This document shows, piece by piece, positions 1-15,412 of a stretch of DNA of 64,000 nt. The position numbers and the translations under genes were made by a program. The notes under the pieces are model-generated. The model had not been told where the DNA came from and made no database searches. It worked only from the letters and a program-made list of their open reading frames with translations. The stretch is from Mastigias papua (taxonomy: Eukaryota > Cnidaria > Scyphozoa > Rhizostomeae > Mastigiidae): assembly GCA_964019165.1 (NCBI GenBank), contig OZ025274.1, positions 506,501-570,500 of the forward strand, read 5' to 3'. How positions within the stretch are numbered: position 1 is the first letter of the stretch; each line of letters opens with the position of its first letter.

Positions 1-590
1 GCATTCAAAGACAAACTATTGTATATGTAACAATGTGGACACACCTGAGAATGATATTTTTAGTGTCAGGCAACAGATAGTGCTTGCTGTGTTTTTGCCA
101 CCAGCATTGATCTATGTGATGATTCTTATGGGTACTATAACTTGAATCTCAACACGGCTATTATTTTGAACAGAGTAGCACCCCAATCTTTCTGAAAACT
201 TACTAATTGTCATATACCATATTTACTAAGTCAATAATAGAAGTCATCAGAAAAACAAGCTGAAAATGACATATTGTGGAATTCAAGTGGAAATGGCATG
301 CATTTCTAAGATGCTCACAAGATCTCATTTCAACTATAAAATGGCCTAGCACATGTGATTTGAAAGGTGCCTTTTCAGGCTACAACTCTCAACATATCAA
401 AGCAAGCTCTTCCTGTTCATACAACAAGAGTACTAGAATTTATCACAAACCTTATGCCTACCCTGCATTTAGAGCAGAAGTAGGAATATACTACAAAATG
501 GATATTTTCCATGCTACTTTGAAAATCAGGAATAACTAGCATAATCATTCAATGGACTTCAAAAGTACTCAAGCAAACATAACTATGGTT
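1..590. other. Intergenic or downstream DNA, no gene recognised
   Basis: AT-rich DNA between the window edge and the stop codon of the MTFP1 gene. It would hold the 3'UTR of that minus-strand gene. The one open frame here (276-539, +) has no family resemblance or splice context, and I do not call it. Confidence 0.5.
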
Positions 591-1596
591 CTACCGTTGT
601 AAATCTCCAAATGCTTCTTTATGGCTTTCCACAGCAATATGTAGACTTTCTTCAATAACAGCTTCTTGTTGGAGTATCTGTTTTGCAAGGGGGACTATCT
701 GTTCCATAGCACAATCAACAAACCTAAAGGATGAAAAACAGTGATAAGAGAATGCTGCTGGTGTTTGTAGGTGTTTCCATATATAAGCACTGAATTATCA
801 GCTCCTATAGAGCAATTATATTCACATTTACATTATGTTAATGCTAGTCAAAAGTTTTATTTGCAATCTATATGCAAGTGAAATCAAATATCTACCATCA
901 AACTTACACAAGTCATTCATGTGGTACACAATTTCTACCTGTTGATATGATTGACTTGTCAGTATGAATAAGAAAATTAAGTTGAAAGAAACTTTGGATC
1001 ATATTGAATGTGGAAGGTCTATAAGATGTGATCTGCACCTTGTTTATAAATGCAATGAGAAGACATACCTCAAATCAAATTTTGTCAATAGCTAAATGTG
1101 CACCTATATTCATCACTTTCATTTGTGTACTTGTTCCAACAAATATCATACTAAAAGTGAGCCAACTTACCTATCAATTGGCTTAACAATAAGTGGTATG
1201 CATCCAAGACCAATAGTTGTGGTCATCTTGTTTCTAGTCACAATCCGTAAAGCTGGTGCTATTTTTGACAATGAGATGTTTGACAGACGACAGATTCTGT
1301 TGATAGTAAAGCCAGGAATAACAACAGATGCTAATGCTTGCCACAATGCTGCTTCAAAAAATACCTCCAATGATTTCCTATATTTGACACTCTCCACATG
1401 GTGATCTTTCTAGAATTGATCATGAGACTAATAAGATGCAATTAAATGAAATAAAAATAATGAAAATAATCATGGAAGATAGTGAAGAATGATACTGTCT
1501 AATGGAAATCAAGAGTAATCTATTTTCATATACACAGTATAATTTTGAGCTTCTCATGGGCTATTGATAATGTAATCACTATAATTGTCAGATTGA

Positions 1597-1654
<58 letters not shown>

Positions 1655-2231
1655 TGTGTGTTTGCTGTTGCATTTGATCTCATTCAACTGCTTAAATATA
1701 AGATTGTTTAATACCTCATGTATCATGAAACACTGTTAATATAGAGTCAGGCATCTTATAAATGGAAAGCAATATTTCCCAAACCTTGTATGATTTGTAT
1801 GCTTTATCAGATGCATCAGAGACAGCGTACAATGATGCTATGACATAGCTCGATGCTACCCATGATTTTGGTATCATAGATCGAAAAGCCTCTCCCACTT
1901 CATTCGCATAACCTGATTATAGAAAATAGAATTTCCTTTTAAGTAAGGTTAGATGTAAAAGATAGGAACAGCCTGTCAAGTCTCTGCTATCTTAGTAGAT
2001 AGATAAATTAAAGAACATCGGTTGCTCATGCATAAGATGATCTTTTGCATATCATCGTCAACTCCGCTACTTTTCATCACGAGAATCATATTAGATTTAC
2101 ATTTTAAGCTGTTAGTCCATTTTGATATGCTACAATTGGATCCAACTAAAACCAGGAAAATACGTACCAAGTAGTCTTAATGGCGTTTCACGAAACAAGT
2201 CCACATCTGTGCAGGCATCATCGCCGGCCAT
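591..2231 (-). CDS. MTFP1: Mitochondrial fission process protein 1 homologue, 4 exons
   Basis: Minus-strand exons at 2231-2168, 1912-1785, 1409-1171 and 723-591 join through GT/AG introns of phases 1, 0 and 2 into 187 codons plus stop; human MTFP1 has about 166. Recognition rests on strong family strings: GYANEVGEAFRS early in exon 2, WQALASVVIPGFTINR in exon 3, and LIVKPIDR at the end of exon 3. Known family role: a multi-pass inner mitochondrial membrane protein (MTP18) that promotes mitochondrial fission. The start (2231) is the first ATG and is followed by a plausible short N terminus (DVDLFRETPLRLLG) that matches the family's DLYRDT-type start. The C-terminal exon is rich in Gln/Glu and is less conserved. 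A (TG)n microsatellite lies in intron 2. It is transcribed divergently from the zinc-finger gene to its right. Confidence 0.93.
1600..1662. repeat. (TG)n microsatellite
   Basis: About 60 bases of alternating TG with a few T interruptions at the right end. It sits in intron 2 of the minus-strand MTFP1 gene. The His-Thr and Cys-Val frames it creates on either strand are not genes. Confidence 0.95.
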
Positions 2232-3128
2232 ATTACTTCAAATGTGGAGCATTTGGTCACTTTTGACCTTTAATTGTATATTGTTGTTGTTGCTGCTGCT
2301 GCTGCGCTTGGTAAGACGACTAGGCCGGGTCCGTAGTTGCTTTTTGAGCTGTGGGAAGCCACGGACATTGAACCAAATTATCTAAGATTGGGAAAATTTT
2401 TGAATAATAATTACCTACGCTTGTTATGCTTGTTAGCCGTTTGAGATCTTAACATCAGCTTTCTTGAAGAGCGGCTTCTGCACTGCCTATATACTGCAAC
2501 TGCATGGCCCTTCGACCTTGATAGTTGGATGGACCCGACCGGCTAAAGAATTGAAGCAAATTTAGAGGATCCTGAAGACTGCAAGAGGTGCACTATGGCA
2601 CGTAAGTTATTCTCGCTCTCCTCTTTGTAAATATACTTCACTGGTTTTTAACAGAACTGACTTATCATCGGCGTGTTTTCCAGAAAGATTGGAGAAATTA
2701 TTGGAAAGTGTCAGTTTGTAAGTTGACACTCTTACACAGCATATGTTGAAAAGACAATCTGAAATACGCAACTTATCCATGTATACATATAAGTTAGGCT
2801 TTTGAGATTTTCTTATTTATTCTGCATAATCCACACAATCTGAAGCAGACTTTACTTTGTGCTGATTCAACAACATGATGATGATAATAATAATGATAGC
2901 CTTTACACATTTCCATGAGAGTCAACAGAGTCTAAAAGGACCAAACTTTTGTCTGCTGCCAATTGCACTAAACCTCACTCATTAGTAGAGTGTGACATTT
3001 ACTTGATTTGTAGATTGTATCATTTGCTAAACTTTTCTAAACAGGACCAAGAACATTTATGCCATATTCTTCAAAACATAATTCAAATTTTGTTATTTCC
3101 TCCACATTTTGCCCCCTATCTATTGTAG
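2232..3128. promoter_or_regulatory. Head-to-head intergenic region (MTFP1 / zinc-finger gene 1)
   Basis: The MTFP1 start codon (minus, 2231) faces the first recognised coding exon of zinc-finger gene 1 (plus, 3129). The interval begins with a GTT/GCT-repeat stretch near 2281-2310 and a locally more GC-rich stretch (2310-2560), as expected of a shared promoter. Near 2595 there is an ATG followed five bases later by a consensus donor (GTAAGT), so a short 5' exon of the zinc-finger gene may lie here. I could not join it in frame to the next exon. Confidence 0.45.
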
Positions 3129-5301
<2,173 letters not shown>

Positions 5302-7003
5302 GGGAGAATTTTGATGAGTAAGTAGAGGTCATTACTTTGTCATATAGTTAAGACTTACATGAAAGTTGATAGTGATTAATGTATTTTGTAGTACATTTAT
5401 GATTTTCATAGAGAATCTTTTATATTTAAGTACCATAATGAGTGAGATGAAAAATTAAGCCCTTCAATACAACCTTGAAGGTTCCTCAGTAAACAAGAAT
5501 TTGTTCAGACACTGCATTGCAAGAGTCATCCTTGGCAAGGTTTGCTGCCTTTTCATGGAATAGAAAAAGGTAATTGAAGTTCGAAATTAAATCAAGAGAT
5601 TTAGGAGGACATTTTAAATGCAAACTATAGTTAAGATTGTTAGCAAAATCGAAGTGTAGTAGAAATTGTTTCTTCATGTGAATTCTCATCATTTCATGAC
5701 CACTGCCCAAGTTTTGGAATCATTGTGAAATGAGACCCCAATTGTCACAGCACTAATGATTTCCAAGAAACAAAACAATTTCTCTTGCATTCAAATTTCA
5801 ACTGGAATTGTAAATTTTACATAAAAACAACCCCAGCTGCAGTGATAATTCTGCTTTAGAGAAATATCCCTCCTCTGCCACCAAAATATTGTTTTAAGTC
5901 TTCTGCAATACTGCTGAATACACCCTTTGTGACTTAAATTATATAGAATAATCTCATCTAATTACTACTTAATAATTTAATATACACTATAGTCTACAGT
6001 AAACATTTTCCTTATTAGCATATTTGTAGTGTAGCTTGTATCATTTCTAATATTAGGTAGTTTGTTTTGTAAATAGCCATTATTGTTGATATAAGAACCT
6101 TCCTTTAAGTGCTATCAATACTTTTGTTTGTGATCTTTGCACATATGTTTAGATGTGTGGTTTAGATGTTGTGGTATACATCATCTTTAAATGAAAATCA
6201 GGCATGTGAGGCAGGTTACATCCCCGGACAAAAAATTTGTCAGCAAATAGCCAAAAGTTGCTATATCTATTGGCAAATTGTTTTACTAGGACGAAAAAGG
6301 TTGCTTCAGCGTAGCACTGCGCATGGACTTGTTAAATTTACAAATTCATATACTTTGCGGGCAATTGAACTCATAATAATAAACAATATTAACAAATAAT
6401 CTTCAATCACGAGAAAGAATCACGTCCATTTTGTTGGAAAATTGTAGGTCCTACAATCCCCCAAAGAAATGCCTAGGAACAGCACTGATACAAATAATTC
6501 TGCCCCGCCTGGCAGCCGATGGATGTTGCCCTCCTTCGAGACTGCAGTCAACTGAATTTGCTGTTGGTCTTATGGTCAATGAATTCGACCAGCATGAGAT
6601 ACTAACACATGAAATACTATTTGATAAGTTCCTTGTTAAATTCAATAAATTAGGCAATAAAACTATTAATACTATGAAAACAGTTCAAATAAAATCATGC
6701 CATGGCATAGTCATTTCGACTGCTTCTTGAATCCATAGTACGTACTAGTATAGTCATTTTGATAAACATTGATACTCATTCAAAGTGCATTTCGAGTCTA
6801 TCAACTAAAATAAACTGTAAATATATAGTGCCTTCTGATAGGTTCTTTTATGCAAAAGGACGTATGCAGAAGTACAATGAATTACAAACTAGCACTTATA
6901 CATTAGTGCAATTTATGGGTTTTCTCCCAAAATGCCTTGGAGTTAACCCAATGAGTATTCTGCAAATGATCGCCTCATATGAATTTCATCAGTGTTCATC
7001 ATA
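5302..7003. other. 3'UTR and intergenic DNA, no gene recognised
   Basis: This holds the likely 3'UTR of zinc-finger gene 1 and the 3' flank of the convergent GPCR gene. Small open frames (for example 6431-6730) show no family resemblance and no splice context. Confidence 0.5.
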
Positions 7004-7966
7004 TCACAATACCATCTGAGATGGCCCATCTCGAAATATTATCCTCTTGCAAGCATTTCGAATCTGGCTACTCATAACACAGTAGATGGCAGGATTAATG
7101 CAACTGTTCCAAAGGAGGAAAATGTTTACCCAACTATTGACAACAAAGACATCATCATTGTCCCAACATCCACCACTTTCTCGAACAGCAAAGAAAACGA
7201 GCATAGCAATATATGGAGTGTATGACAACAAGAAAACCCCTGTGATAACAGCAACCATATATGTTTTTGATCTTTCATTTCTTTGTCGAATATGCTCTTG
7301 TATTTCTTCTCCGATGATCTTGCCAATGCTTGGCTTCACTTTCCTGTGCCTTTGAATCACTTTTAAAATTTTCCCGTAGCAAAATAATATTGTTGAAACA
7401 GTGACAAGTATGTAGGTGAGCTTTGCCGTATTGTAAAAAGCACTTTTGCCAACAGAAGGGTCGAACTGAAGGGAGGTAAATCCAAGCCATACAATGCAAG
7501 AGCTAATCGTAGAGATGACATACTTCTTGCAAGTCATGTGTCTTCCGTAAAAGAAAGGGTGACATATCGCAACATATCGATCCAGCCCAATTTGTGCAGC
7601 AAAACAAAATGACAAACCTCCACAGTAAAAGAATGATTTGGAGAAGGCGAATTTCAATACTGGGTTCATTTCATTGTTCAGAAGCATCTTCAGTAAAAAT
7701 GCTACATAGAGAGGGTTCACAATAAAACCAACGAGCAAATCACTTATGCACAAAGAGCCAAGAAGGACATTTGAAGGCCTGCGAAGAGAGGGTGTCTTAA
7801 TCAACGTTATAATAAAAATTGCGTTGCCTATCGCTGTTCCCAGACCAGGCAGAACATCAAGGAAGAGCAGAGTTTTAATGTTAACACTAGCAAATTTTGT
7901 CAACGGAAACAATGTTTCATTGCACATTTTGACTGTTTCTCTGAAATCACTTCTATTCTGCAACAC
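7004..7966 (-). CDS. Class A (rhodopsin-family) GPCR, intronless, lacks conserved disulfide
   Basis: A single open frame of 320 codons has seven hydrophobic segments. TM1 (about 32-56) has the GN motif (N48), TM2 has D76 in the SDLL motif, TM3 ends in DRY (129-131) followed by VAICHP, and TM7 has NPAIY (291-295). There is no tryptophan in the TM6 CWxP position (it reads LLSYTP). Position 3.25, 25 residues before the DRY arginine, is Lys (105) and the second extracellular loop has no Cys, so the usual TM3-ECL2 disulfide is absent, as in melanocortin, cannabinoid and S1P receptors. The ligand cannot be told. Start: the first ATG is 7966, and an internal ATG at codon 14 (MCNETLF) is an alternative. 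TTGCAG just after the first ATG could be a splice acceptor. It lies between the two sister zinc-finger genes, on the opposite strand. Confidence 0.9.
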   Translation of the reverse strand: MLQNRSDFRETVKMCNETLFPLTKFASVNIKTLLFLDVLPGLGTAIGNAIFIITLIKTPSLRRPSNVLLGSLCISDLLVGFIVNPLYVAFLLKMLLNNEMNPVLKFAFSKSFFYCGGLSFCFAAQIGLDRYVAICHPFFYGRHMTCKKYVISTISSCIVWLGFTSLQFDPSVGKSAFYNTAKLTYILVTVSTILFCYGKILKVIQRHRKVKPSIGKIIGEEIQEHIRQRNERSKTYMVAVITGVFLLSYTPYIAMLVFFAVRESGGCWDNDDVFVVNSWVNIFLLWNSCINPAIYCVMSSQIRNACKRIIFRDGPSQMVL

Positions 7967-10900
7967 ATGAAAATACGTTCATACTAAATACAAAAGCTCC
8001 TACTCAGCAAATGCCGATTCTTGTCTTGGCTGTATCTCTTCTTTTTCGTATCATACAAACTCTTCTTCTTCTTCTACTGATTTTTATTTGCCAGTTGAAA
8101 TAAAACAGTAAATTTACTATGCAGTAAACTTCCACTTCATAAAATTGCTTGAGCTCCTAAATTGATTTCAAGGAGTCCATCACTCAATGACCACACACCC
8201 TTTGCATTTATCCCTTATTAAGCTTTACTTCAAACTTCTATTTGCATTCTTCTAAAATCAGTCCTTCATACCCTTTTCATTTCTTGGTCCTTCACGGGTC
8301 TTCTTGTGAATCAGTATGAATTTTTCAATTCCCATTCGCTCCGGTCCTTTCTCTTCAGATTGTCCACATCTGTTCTTCCTTTTATTTCTTCTGAAAACCT
8401 CCTACTTTCGTCACGGCATTTCTGAATTGTTCAATTGGCCGGGGGGTATCTTACAGCACAATCTATCGGATGTGCATCTTTCCATATTGCTGCAAATTCA
8501 CGATTCTTGTTCTCTTTTATGATGTATAGACCCTTAATGCTAAAGTGTGCTCGCAACAGTATAGCAAATTACATTGCCAAGTGGCGTAGGCTGTACCCCA
8601 CCTTTTGTTTTAGACCGGTGATATTTCTAGGTTTTACTGTGCAAGGAATACTTGTTTGTTCTCTTAGCTTATTTAATGAAAGGGGTGCTCTAGAAGGGTT
8701 AAGGTACTAAGCTACGGTAAACGAGGGGCAAGATTAGACACGATGCTCTCAAAGTCATTTGGTGGTGGACCCAAATCCTAGGGTGCTATTCCAGGAGACA
8801 GAATCTTGGGTTAAAGACAGATGACCGGACAATTGTGCTCAAAGTAGAAAGTAGGCAAGAAAATCAAAGGGTAGAAAATTGATGAAAAAGGGAAGAAGGC
8901 ATGCTTGGGGATTGATTGACAGGAGACGCTTGATAAACCTGTGCGAGATCTAGCTACCAACTTGAATCGTGATCGCAATAGAAGTGGATAAGAGTTGAAA
9001 TACAGTGCCATTGAGAGATTGAAGGATCTGGGAAACTTAGGAAAACAATGCTTCAAACACAAAAGGATTACCAAAGGCAAGACATAGGTATTCTATACAA
9101 GGAATTGTGCAACTGAGCTCAATTTCTAACTAAAGATTCAAACTTTTTGAGAGACAAATCATATTGCGATATGTGTAGCCTCCAGATCAGGTTGTATAGA
9201 TGAGTTGGAAAGTTCAAGGCGAAGATTATTCATGATAGCTAGTGGCAAGTTAATGCTTATCTATGATGGAGTATAAAATTTGATCAGATAATGGGTAGCG
9301 CAGCATCCGCTTCTCATTCGTGCACGACTGTTAGCACAAATGTCAACTTAACGTCTATAGGAGATGACGCGGAATCAGGGATGAATTGAAACTTGTCCAA
9401 TTTGCCAAAACGCTGTTTGAGGAACGTTGTTTTAGCTCTGTTAATCCTCTAACATTATTTCGCAAGAGAATTTAACATTAACCAAAGAGCATCTCACAAG
9501 GTAGAAGAACAGAAGTAAAGGTAATGCAAAATGTTGACAAAATTGAGGAATCAAACAAGGCAGACTATAAAATATATTTCATCACCTTAAAATACTAGCA
9601 AACCAAACACAAAATGCATTTATAAACCTGCTTCTTGGAGAAAATATAAATCTGCTCGAAGATTAAATTCACTATCTAAAGTTCACCCCTGCTTAAACTA
9701 TGTTTATTTAGCTGTTTCTAGAAAAGATAAGTTTTTGATAAATACGGTCAATATCGAACGTGAACTTGGTGTATTGCTCACATTAACCCACGCAATTCAT
9801 AACACGTTCGATGCCCAGTTTTTGTTACAAAACAAAGACTGGATTATATTTATTTTCCTGCCACTGCAATATATCAGAGCAAAAAATTTTTCTTGCGTCA
9901 AAAATGCTATCAAATATGCAAGTGATCTCTTTCAAAATCAAATTGCAGGATTCCTTTGAAAATTATTACGACTTCTATATTAAAATTTGATTTGCAAATC
10001 AAACACTTCTGCAATCAACTTGTTATTGAAGAGGCCCTGATTTACATAAGAAATTTTCCTTTCTTTTGAAGACACAGCTCGTTTGTAATTAAAATTTATT
10101 TCTCGAGATTCTTTAAATTGTAAACCAGCAAAATTTCCTTCTACTTTTGCAATATCTCACATCCAGTTCCAAATCACCTACATTCCTTCAATGTCTTTTC
10201 ATGTTATCTTTTTGTTCCAATGATATTGGTGTCAATACCTCTTTGCTTAGCTTGAGGCAGCCCTACAACCATAGTTCAAACTTGTCACATTCTTTGTCGC
10301 TCTAAACCTCCCCTCGCCTTAACTGTCTCCAAGTTATCCCCGTGGCCTACTTTATATGTTGCTCGTGGCTACAACCTGAATGAATTTTCAAGAACGGCTC
10401 TTCATTGCAATCGCCCGTATCCCCAAGTACCTCTTGGGTTAAAAACCTACTCCACAATTTCTTATATCAAAAAGACCTGTCCTTTGCTCCTCCACAGGCT
10501 TTCCATTACGAAGTAAAGGCCTAGTGTTCTTTTGCTGATAAATGAGTCTAGCTGGCGATGAAGACTTTATCAAATAGAGGTATGTATCCTTATCGGGTAC
10601 GAATTGGATAGCTTATCATTTATTTTTCTGTAACTATGAAAGGCAATGAACATAAGGACATAGGCCAAGCAGAGCCAAGATGGCGATCTAAGGTTTATGG
10701 TTCAATGGTATTGATATGTAATCATAGACTTAACGGTATTGTTGGGGAAAAGCATAGCAGTTGATTCTACAATTTAATTCAGTACTGTATTTATGTAACA
10801 GATAAATTGATATGTTTGTACTCAATACAATGCGTAAAAGCAAGTTTCTGTACAACAGTAATGCTCAGAATCTACCGGCCAGCCCCAGCACCTTAACTAT

Positions 10901-11281
10901 TGTGGCGTTTTTTTAGATTCTTCACATTTTCAGATGTCCAAAACTACATCTCAAGTTAGATTTTCCAACTTAAAGTAGTTCAATAAAAAAGATGACAGGT
11001 GTCGGGGGTAGTAAGGAATATACTTGGCTTGATATTTGTTACAAAATGAATCAAGTTTAGTAATTGTATTAATCAAATTAATTTAAATATGGTCCCAGCA
11101 ATCAGCAAAGGGAAAAATTTGAGACCACTTTTGTCTAGAAGGTAAGGGTCTATATGATAAGTGCATTTTAATGACCCCATGATGAAACTAGTATTGGAAA
11201 ACAATTGCATTTTAGACAGATGCATTTGTACTTTAATAATCACAACATGGCTTTACTGTATGCTTATTTTTTCTACTACAG
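7967..11281. other. Intergenic DNA, no gene recognised
   Basis: About 3.3 kb of AT-rich DNA. It would contain the promoter of the GPCR on the left and the promoter or 5' exons of zinc-finger gene 2 on the right. I found no recognisable coding exon, RNA gene or repeat; the open frames are short and isolated. Confidence 0.5.
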
Positions 11282-13016
11282 AGGGAGAAATATGTGAGTG
11301 AAGCAATGGAGTATGAAGAACTAGTTGATGAATCAGATTTAGCAAATGATATTAAGATTGAACCAGATGAGATAATTCTCTATGGCTGCCATGTCTGCAA
11401 TGGTTTGGCCTTTGAAGATTATGATGACCTAGCAAAGCATTTGGAAAAACATCTAGAAAGTGATGACATTGTTGATATGAAACAGGTAAATATTGGCAGA
11501 GAAGAAAACTTATCCTAGGCCATGATTTGCTTGCGGCCATTATTTGCTTGCTATTATGAAACCATTAATTGAACAAATTTATTAGGTAAACATGTGTAAT
11601 TTTTCAGGAGAATGGTAGTGATGAAGCTGAAAGCATTGATGATTTGCCATCAGATGATGATGACTACTCTCCTGGTAGTGATGAAGAGAGTGAAGAAGAG
11701 AAGGGGTATAATCAACAGTTATGGGAGTGTGCAGATCAGTATGAAAAAGACCCAGGGGCTCCCAGTGTACTCCAAGATGATCCTGGAATAAAAGCAACAG
11801 ACCCAGAGAAATTGAATCAAGAATTTTCGTTAAAGAGGACACTGGTAAGCCATGCAGGATGCAGTGAGGGGAAAGAGAGTGGAGAAATGAAGAAACGAAA
11901 GAGACGGAAAGTTGCAGTTGTTGAGGAAAAGGAATTCAAATGTGATGTTTGCACTAAAAGCTTTGAAAGAAAGCATAGCCTTGTCATACACCTGCGTGTT
12001 CATACTGGGGAAAGGTATAGAGAACCAAATTTGTTCATTTTATCTGTAATCTTTCTGCATTGTATTTTATAGTCAGCATTGTCTAGTGACATCTGTTTCA
12101 TTAAAATTCAAATTTATAATTAAACTTTTCCTTCAATCAATTGTTTACAATTTCTACTAATATCCTTCTTTAGAACTCTTTTTCTTACCAAATAGCATGC
12201 ACATATGATCCCATGTATACTATTGGAAGTGCACATCTAATGTATTCATTGAAAACCCTGTAGCTGGCTTTGCTGGCTTGCAGAAAGTTTTATTTCTTTA
12301 TATGTGACCCAGGGTTGTAGCTTGTTGTCAAGATGAATGGCTGTGTTGGCAGATTATAACATGCAGATTTATTTCTGTCCTCTGGATAGTCTGTTCTATT
12401 TTTATCACACATTCTGTTTAACTGGTATCTCACTCAATGTAGGCCTTACACTTGTGAAGACTGTGGAGCTAGCTACAAGCAAAGTGGGGATCTTTCAATG
12501 CACTTGCGTACCCACATTGGTGTAAAACCATTTTCTTGTGATGTGTGCAAAGCAAAATTTTTACGACGTGGGGACATAAATCGACATATGATTATCCATA
12601 GCAAGGAGAAGCCTTTTAAGTGTGAAGCATGTGGGAGAAATTACACTAGATCTTACCACCTGAAACTCCACTGGCAGAACAAACACACTGAAAAGGATGT
12701 GTGGCATGGAAAAGATATCAGAACTGGGGAGATGGTTAAGGGCACAGTCCAAAAACAAGGGAAAAGATATGAATGTGATTTGTGCAGCAAAACATTTAAA
12801 GACAGGCGGAACTTGAAAGTGCACACACAACTTCATACTGGCCACAAGCCATTTACTTGTAAAGTTTGCAAAAAATCGTTTGCACATTCAGGTTCATTTA
12901 CTATTCATAAGCGAATACACACAGGGGAAAAGCCATATGCGTGCAAAATTTGTAGTGAACGTTTTAATTGCAGCAGTGCTGTTGGAAAACATCACCGGAG
13001 GGTGCATCAAAAGTGA
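11282..13016 (+). CDS. C2H2 zinc-finger protein 2, acidic N terminus and seven fingers
   Basis: Exons 11282-11485, 11608-12014 and 12443-13016 join in frame (stop TGA). If translation starts at the ATG at 11306, the protein is 386 residues; the frame is open back to the acceptor at 11282, so an upstream exon is possible. The N terminus has one degenerate finger (CHVCNGLAF...HLEKH), then a strongly acidic segment (DDLPSDDDDYSPGSDEESEEE) and a basic cluster (KKRKRRK). Seven C2H2 fingers follow, one in exon 2 and six in exon 3; finger 4 is followed by a long linker of about 29 residues. The intron in the finger array falls after HTGER, as in the gene at 3-5 kb, which indicates a shared origin by duplication. 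Probably a nuclear DNA-binding regulator; target unknown. Confidence 0.9.
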
Positions 13017-15118
13017 CAAGCATGTTAGTCAAACTATTTAGGCCTGAAATTCCAGGAGAAGATATCCAATGAGTATTGGCAATATGTCCTTGTTGATTAT
13101 TGTAACCAATGACAGAGTCCTTTCAACTCATGTGATCATTTTTGGAAAGCCTCATTTCATTCACATTTAATTTTCTGAATTTGTTACAACATTTGTCATC
13201 ATGATTACCTGATAATTTGAAATGATTCCTTTGAGTACAAAATTCCTAAAACTCCCATTTTTGGAAGGTACAAATAACACATTTGACTTAGATCAGGTGA
13301 TTGTCTTGATATTTGAATTGGATTCAGGACTGTTCATGGATTTTGTCTTGAGTTGCTTACTTTTTGTATATTAGGTACCAGAGAGAAATTTGTTTCACAT
13401 GGATTATAACTGGATTCTCCTCATGGTCATTAGGTGGGAGGTTAGGCCCTGAAGCCCCTGAGTTTCCCAGAAGTCAATTTCCTTCAGGCAATTTATTTAG
13501 AAAAATATTGATCTTCTCCAAAAGTACTATTGGCTCAGTGTAGCTTGACATCAATTGGCACGGCAAAATGCCATGAATATTGACCACTCTTCTTGTTTAC
13601 TAGGGTACTCTTGAGTTCCGAATAATCATCACCCCCTGATTGTTGATTTTTAAACTTTTTCCAACCCCCACATTTATTCAAATACCCCCATTAATTTTGA
13701 TGGTTTTATTATTGAAATTGTGTTTTTCCCCTGGAGACTGTTTTCATGTGCTTAGAGAGAAGTTAGAAAATTGTTTTGTAATAATTTACAGCTATAATTT
13801 CCTTTATCTTGTTTTTATCAACAATTCATAGTTAGTCAGTCTTCCTACATTGTTCCACAAAATATATATGTGTTCTATTTTCAGTTACTATCTTTCAGAG
13901 CATTCCGCAAATTGCTCTAACCCCCAGTTACTATTTTTCAGAGCATTTTCCAGCCCTCATATTTTTTCCCATCCCCTCCCCCAGTTATTTGATGGTATTC
14001 CTCTGATGATTAAGCCCTCCTCTATCTGTCTTGTCAAGCATGCACTGTTCCTCCTCAGCTGCTGGATTGATAAGTTCACATGTACATGTGGTCACTCTGT
14101 GGAGCTTTAATATGTATACAATGTGGAATGATTCACTTGTGTTAAGTCTTAATACTTAGGTGATATAATGTGCAATTTTTTGTATAACACTCTTTGTATG
14201 AAGCTGCATTAAATCAAATTTAAGTTTAATTTCATTTGGTTTTTGCTCCCCTAGATTTTAGTGTATAATTCTTGTATTTTTCTACAATTTACGGAAAGAA
14301 TGAGTAAAAATGAATTTTGTAGGTTTGTTGACAATTTCTACCTTTGTATCTTAGTAATAAATTCTTGTAATCTTTAGAATTGTAGAGAAAACATACTTTA
14401 ATAATGATTTGGGAATTGCTAAAATTATGTTTTATGACAATTATCATGTATTTGATTTGCTTTCTGTAATTTATTAAATTTCTCCGAAAGAGATTTTTAA
14501 AGATATAAAAGTGAATCCTCTAGTGCCAAGTAATCGATCGAGGACTCTAAAGATCTGGTCGTATGTCATGAGTAAGTAGATCTCTTGTCTGCGAGCTACA
14601 CATGATAATCTATTTTGCATGAAAAAAGAAAAATGTGTTTTACCATATTGAAAGCAATACAGTTCTCAGAGTATAAAACATCTGTCAGTTAGACCATCTA
14701 TACTCTGACACTTACGGGATGAAGAAGTAGTTTCAGCATTCAAAAAGATGTTTCCATTTTGCCGCGAGCTTCTGATCCGATATTTGGCTATGGTTTTGTT
14801 CACTTGAACTTTTCCTCATCATTGACGTCATTAAATCAATATGGATTTCGACTATTGGCGCTTTTAGCATATATTAAAGCTAAAATAAACCATTGAATTC
14901 TGAAGAATGTTAGGACATTCGCGAGATTCGCAACAGCTTTTTGATATATATGCTGTCAAATGAGAATTTGTCCGATCAGAATGTTAAACGGAATCGATAA
15001 GAATTTGGTATTATGTGCTATAAGAAAAAGAATTTCTTACAGAAAGAAGGAACAAGTTGAATACAGAAAAAGAGAAGCACGTCAGATTGTTGCTACATAT
15101 TTGCTGTATTCACGTGAT
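13017..15118 (+). other. Likely long 3'UTR of zinc-finger gene 2, then intergenic DNA
   Basis: No coding exon is visible after the stop at 13016. An AATAAA hexamer at 14356-14361 is a possible polyadenylation signal, which would give a 3'UTR of about 1.35 kb. The T-rich, C-containing stretches at 13620-14000 fit a UTR better than coding DNA. This is inference only. Confidence 0.35.
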
Positions 15119-15412
15119 ACACGTTTTTTTATAAGAAAAAATTTATAAGAAAATGAGGCTCAAATGGCCAAAATCTTAAGAAAATCCTAAGAAAATCACA
15201 GTTCATCTTCTTTACATGCCAGGAATTGATATTGGCTAATTTTTGCAAACTCTCGTACAAAGATCGAGACTTATGGTGGCCCAACAAATACAGAGTAGCC
15301 TGTTTCAGCCAGTTTATTCCTGCAAAAGTTAAGAAAATCTCAGCCTCAAATTCGTGAAAAGTTAAGAACATTGAGCCCCAGGAAAAGTGTTTTTCTTATG
15401 AAAAAAACGTGT
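15119..15412. mobile_element. Short inverted-repeat element (MITE-like), ACACGT family copy A
   Basis: The left end (ACACGTTTTTTTATAAG) and right end (CTTATGAAAAAAACGTGT) are inverted repeats. The inverted similarity continues inward as GAGGCTC on the left and GAGCCCC on the right. Length is about 294 bp with no coding capacity. The interior has several TTAAGAAAAT-like motifs also found in copies B and C. A target duplication was not clear. Confidence 0.75.

Noticed and set aside
2595..2718. A two-part 5' end for zinc-finger gene 1 (ATGGCAC plus an exon ending before GTAAGT near 2718)
   Set aside because: All acceptor choices I tried for this exon create a stop at the junction with 3043 or 3129, so I left the 5' end open.
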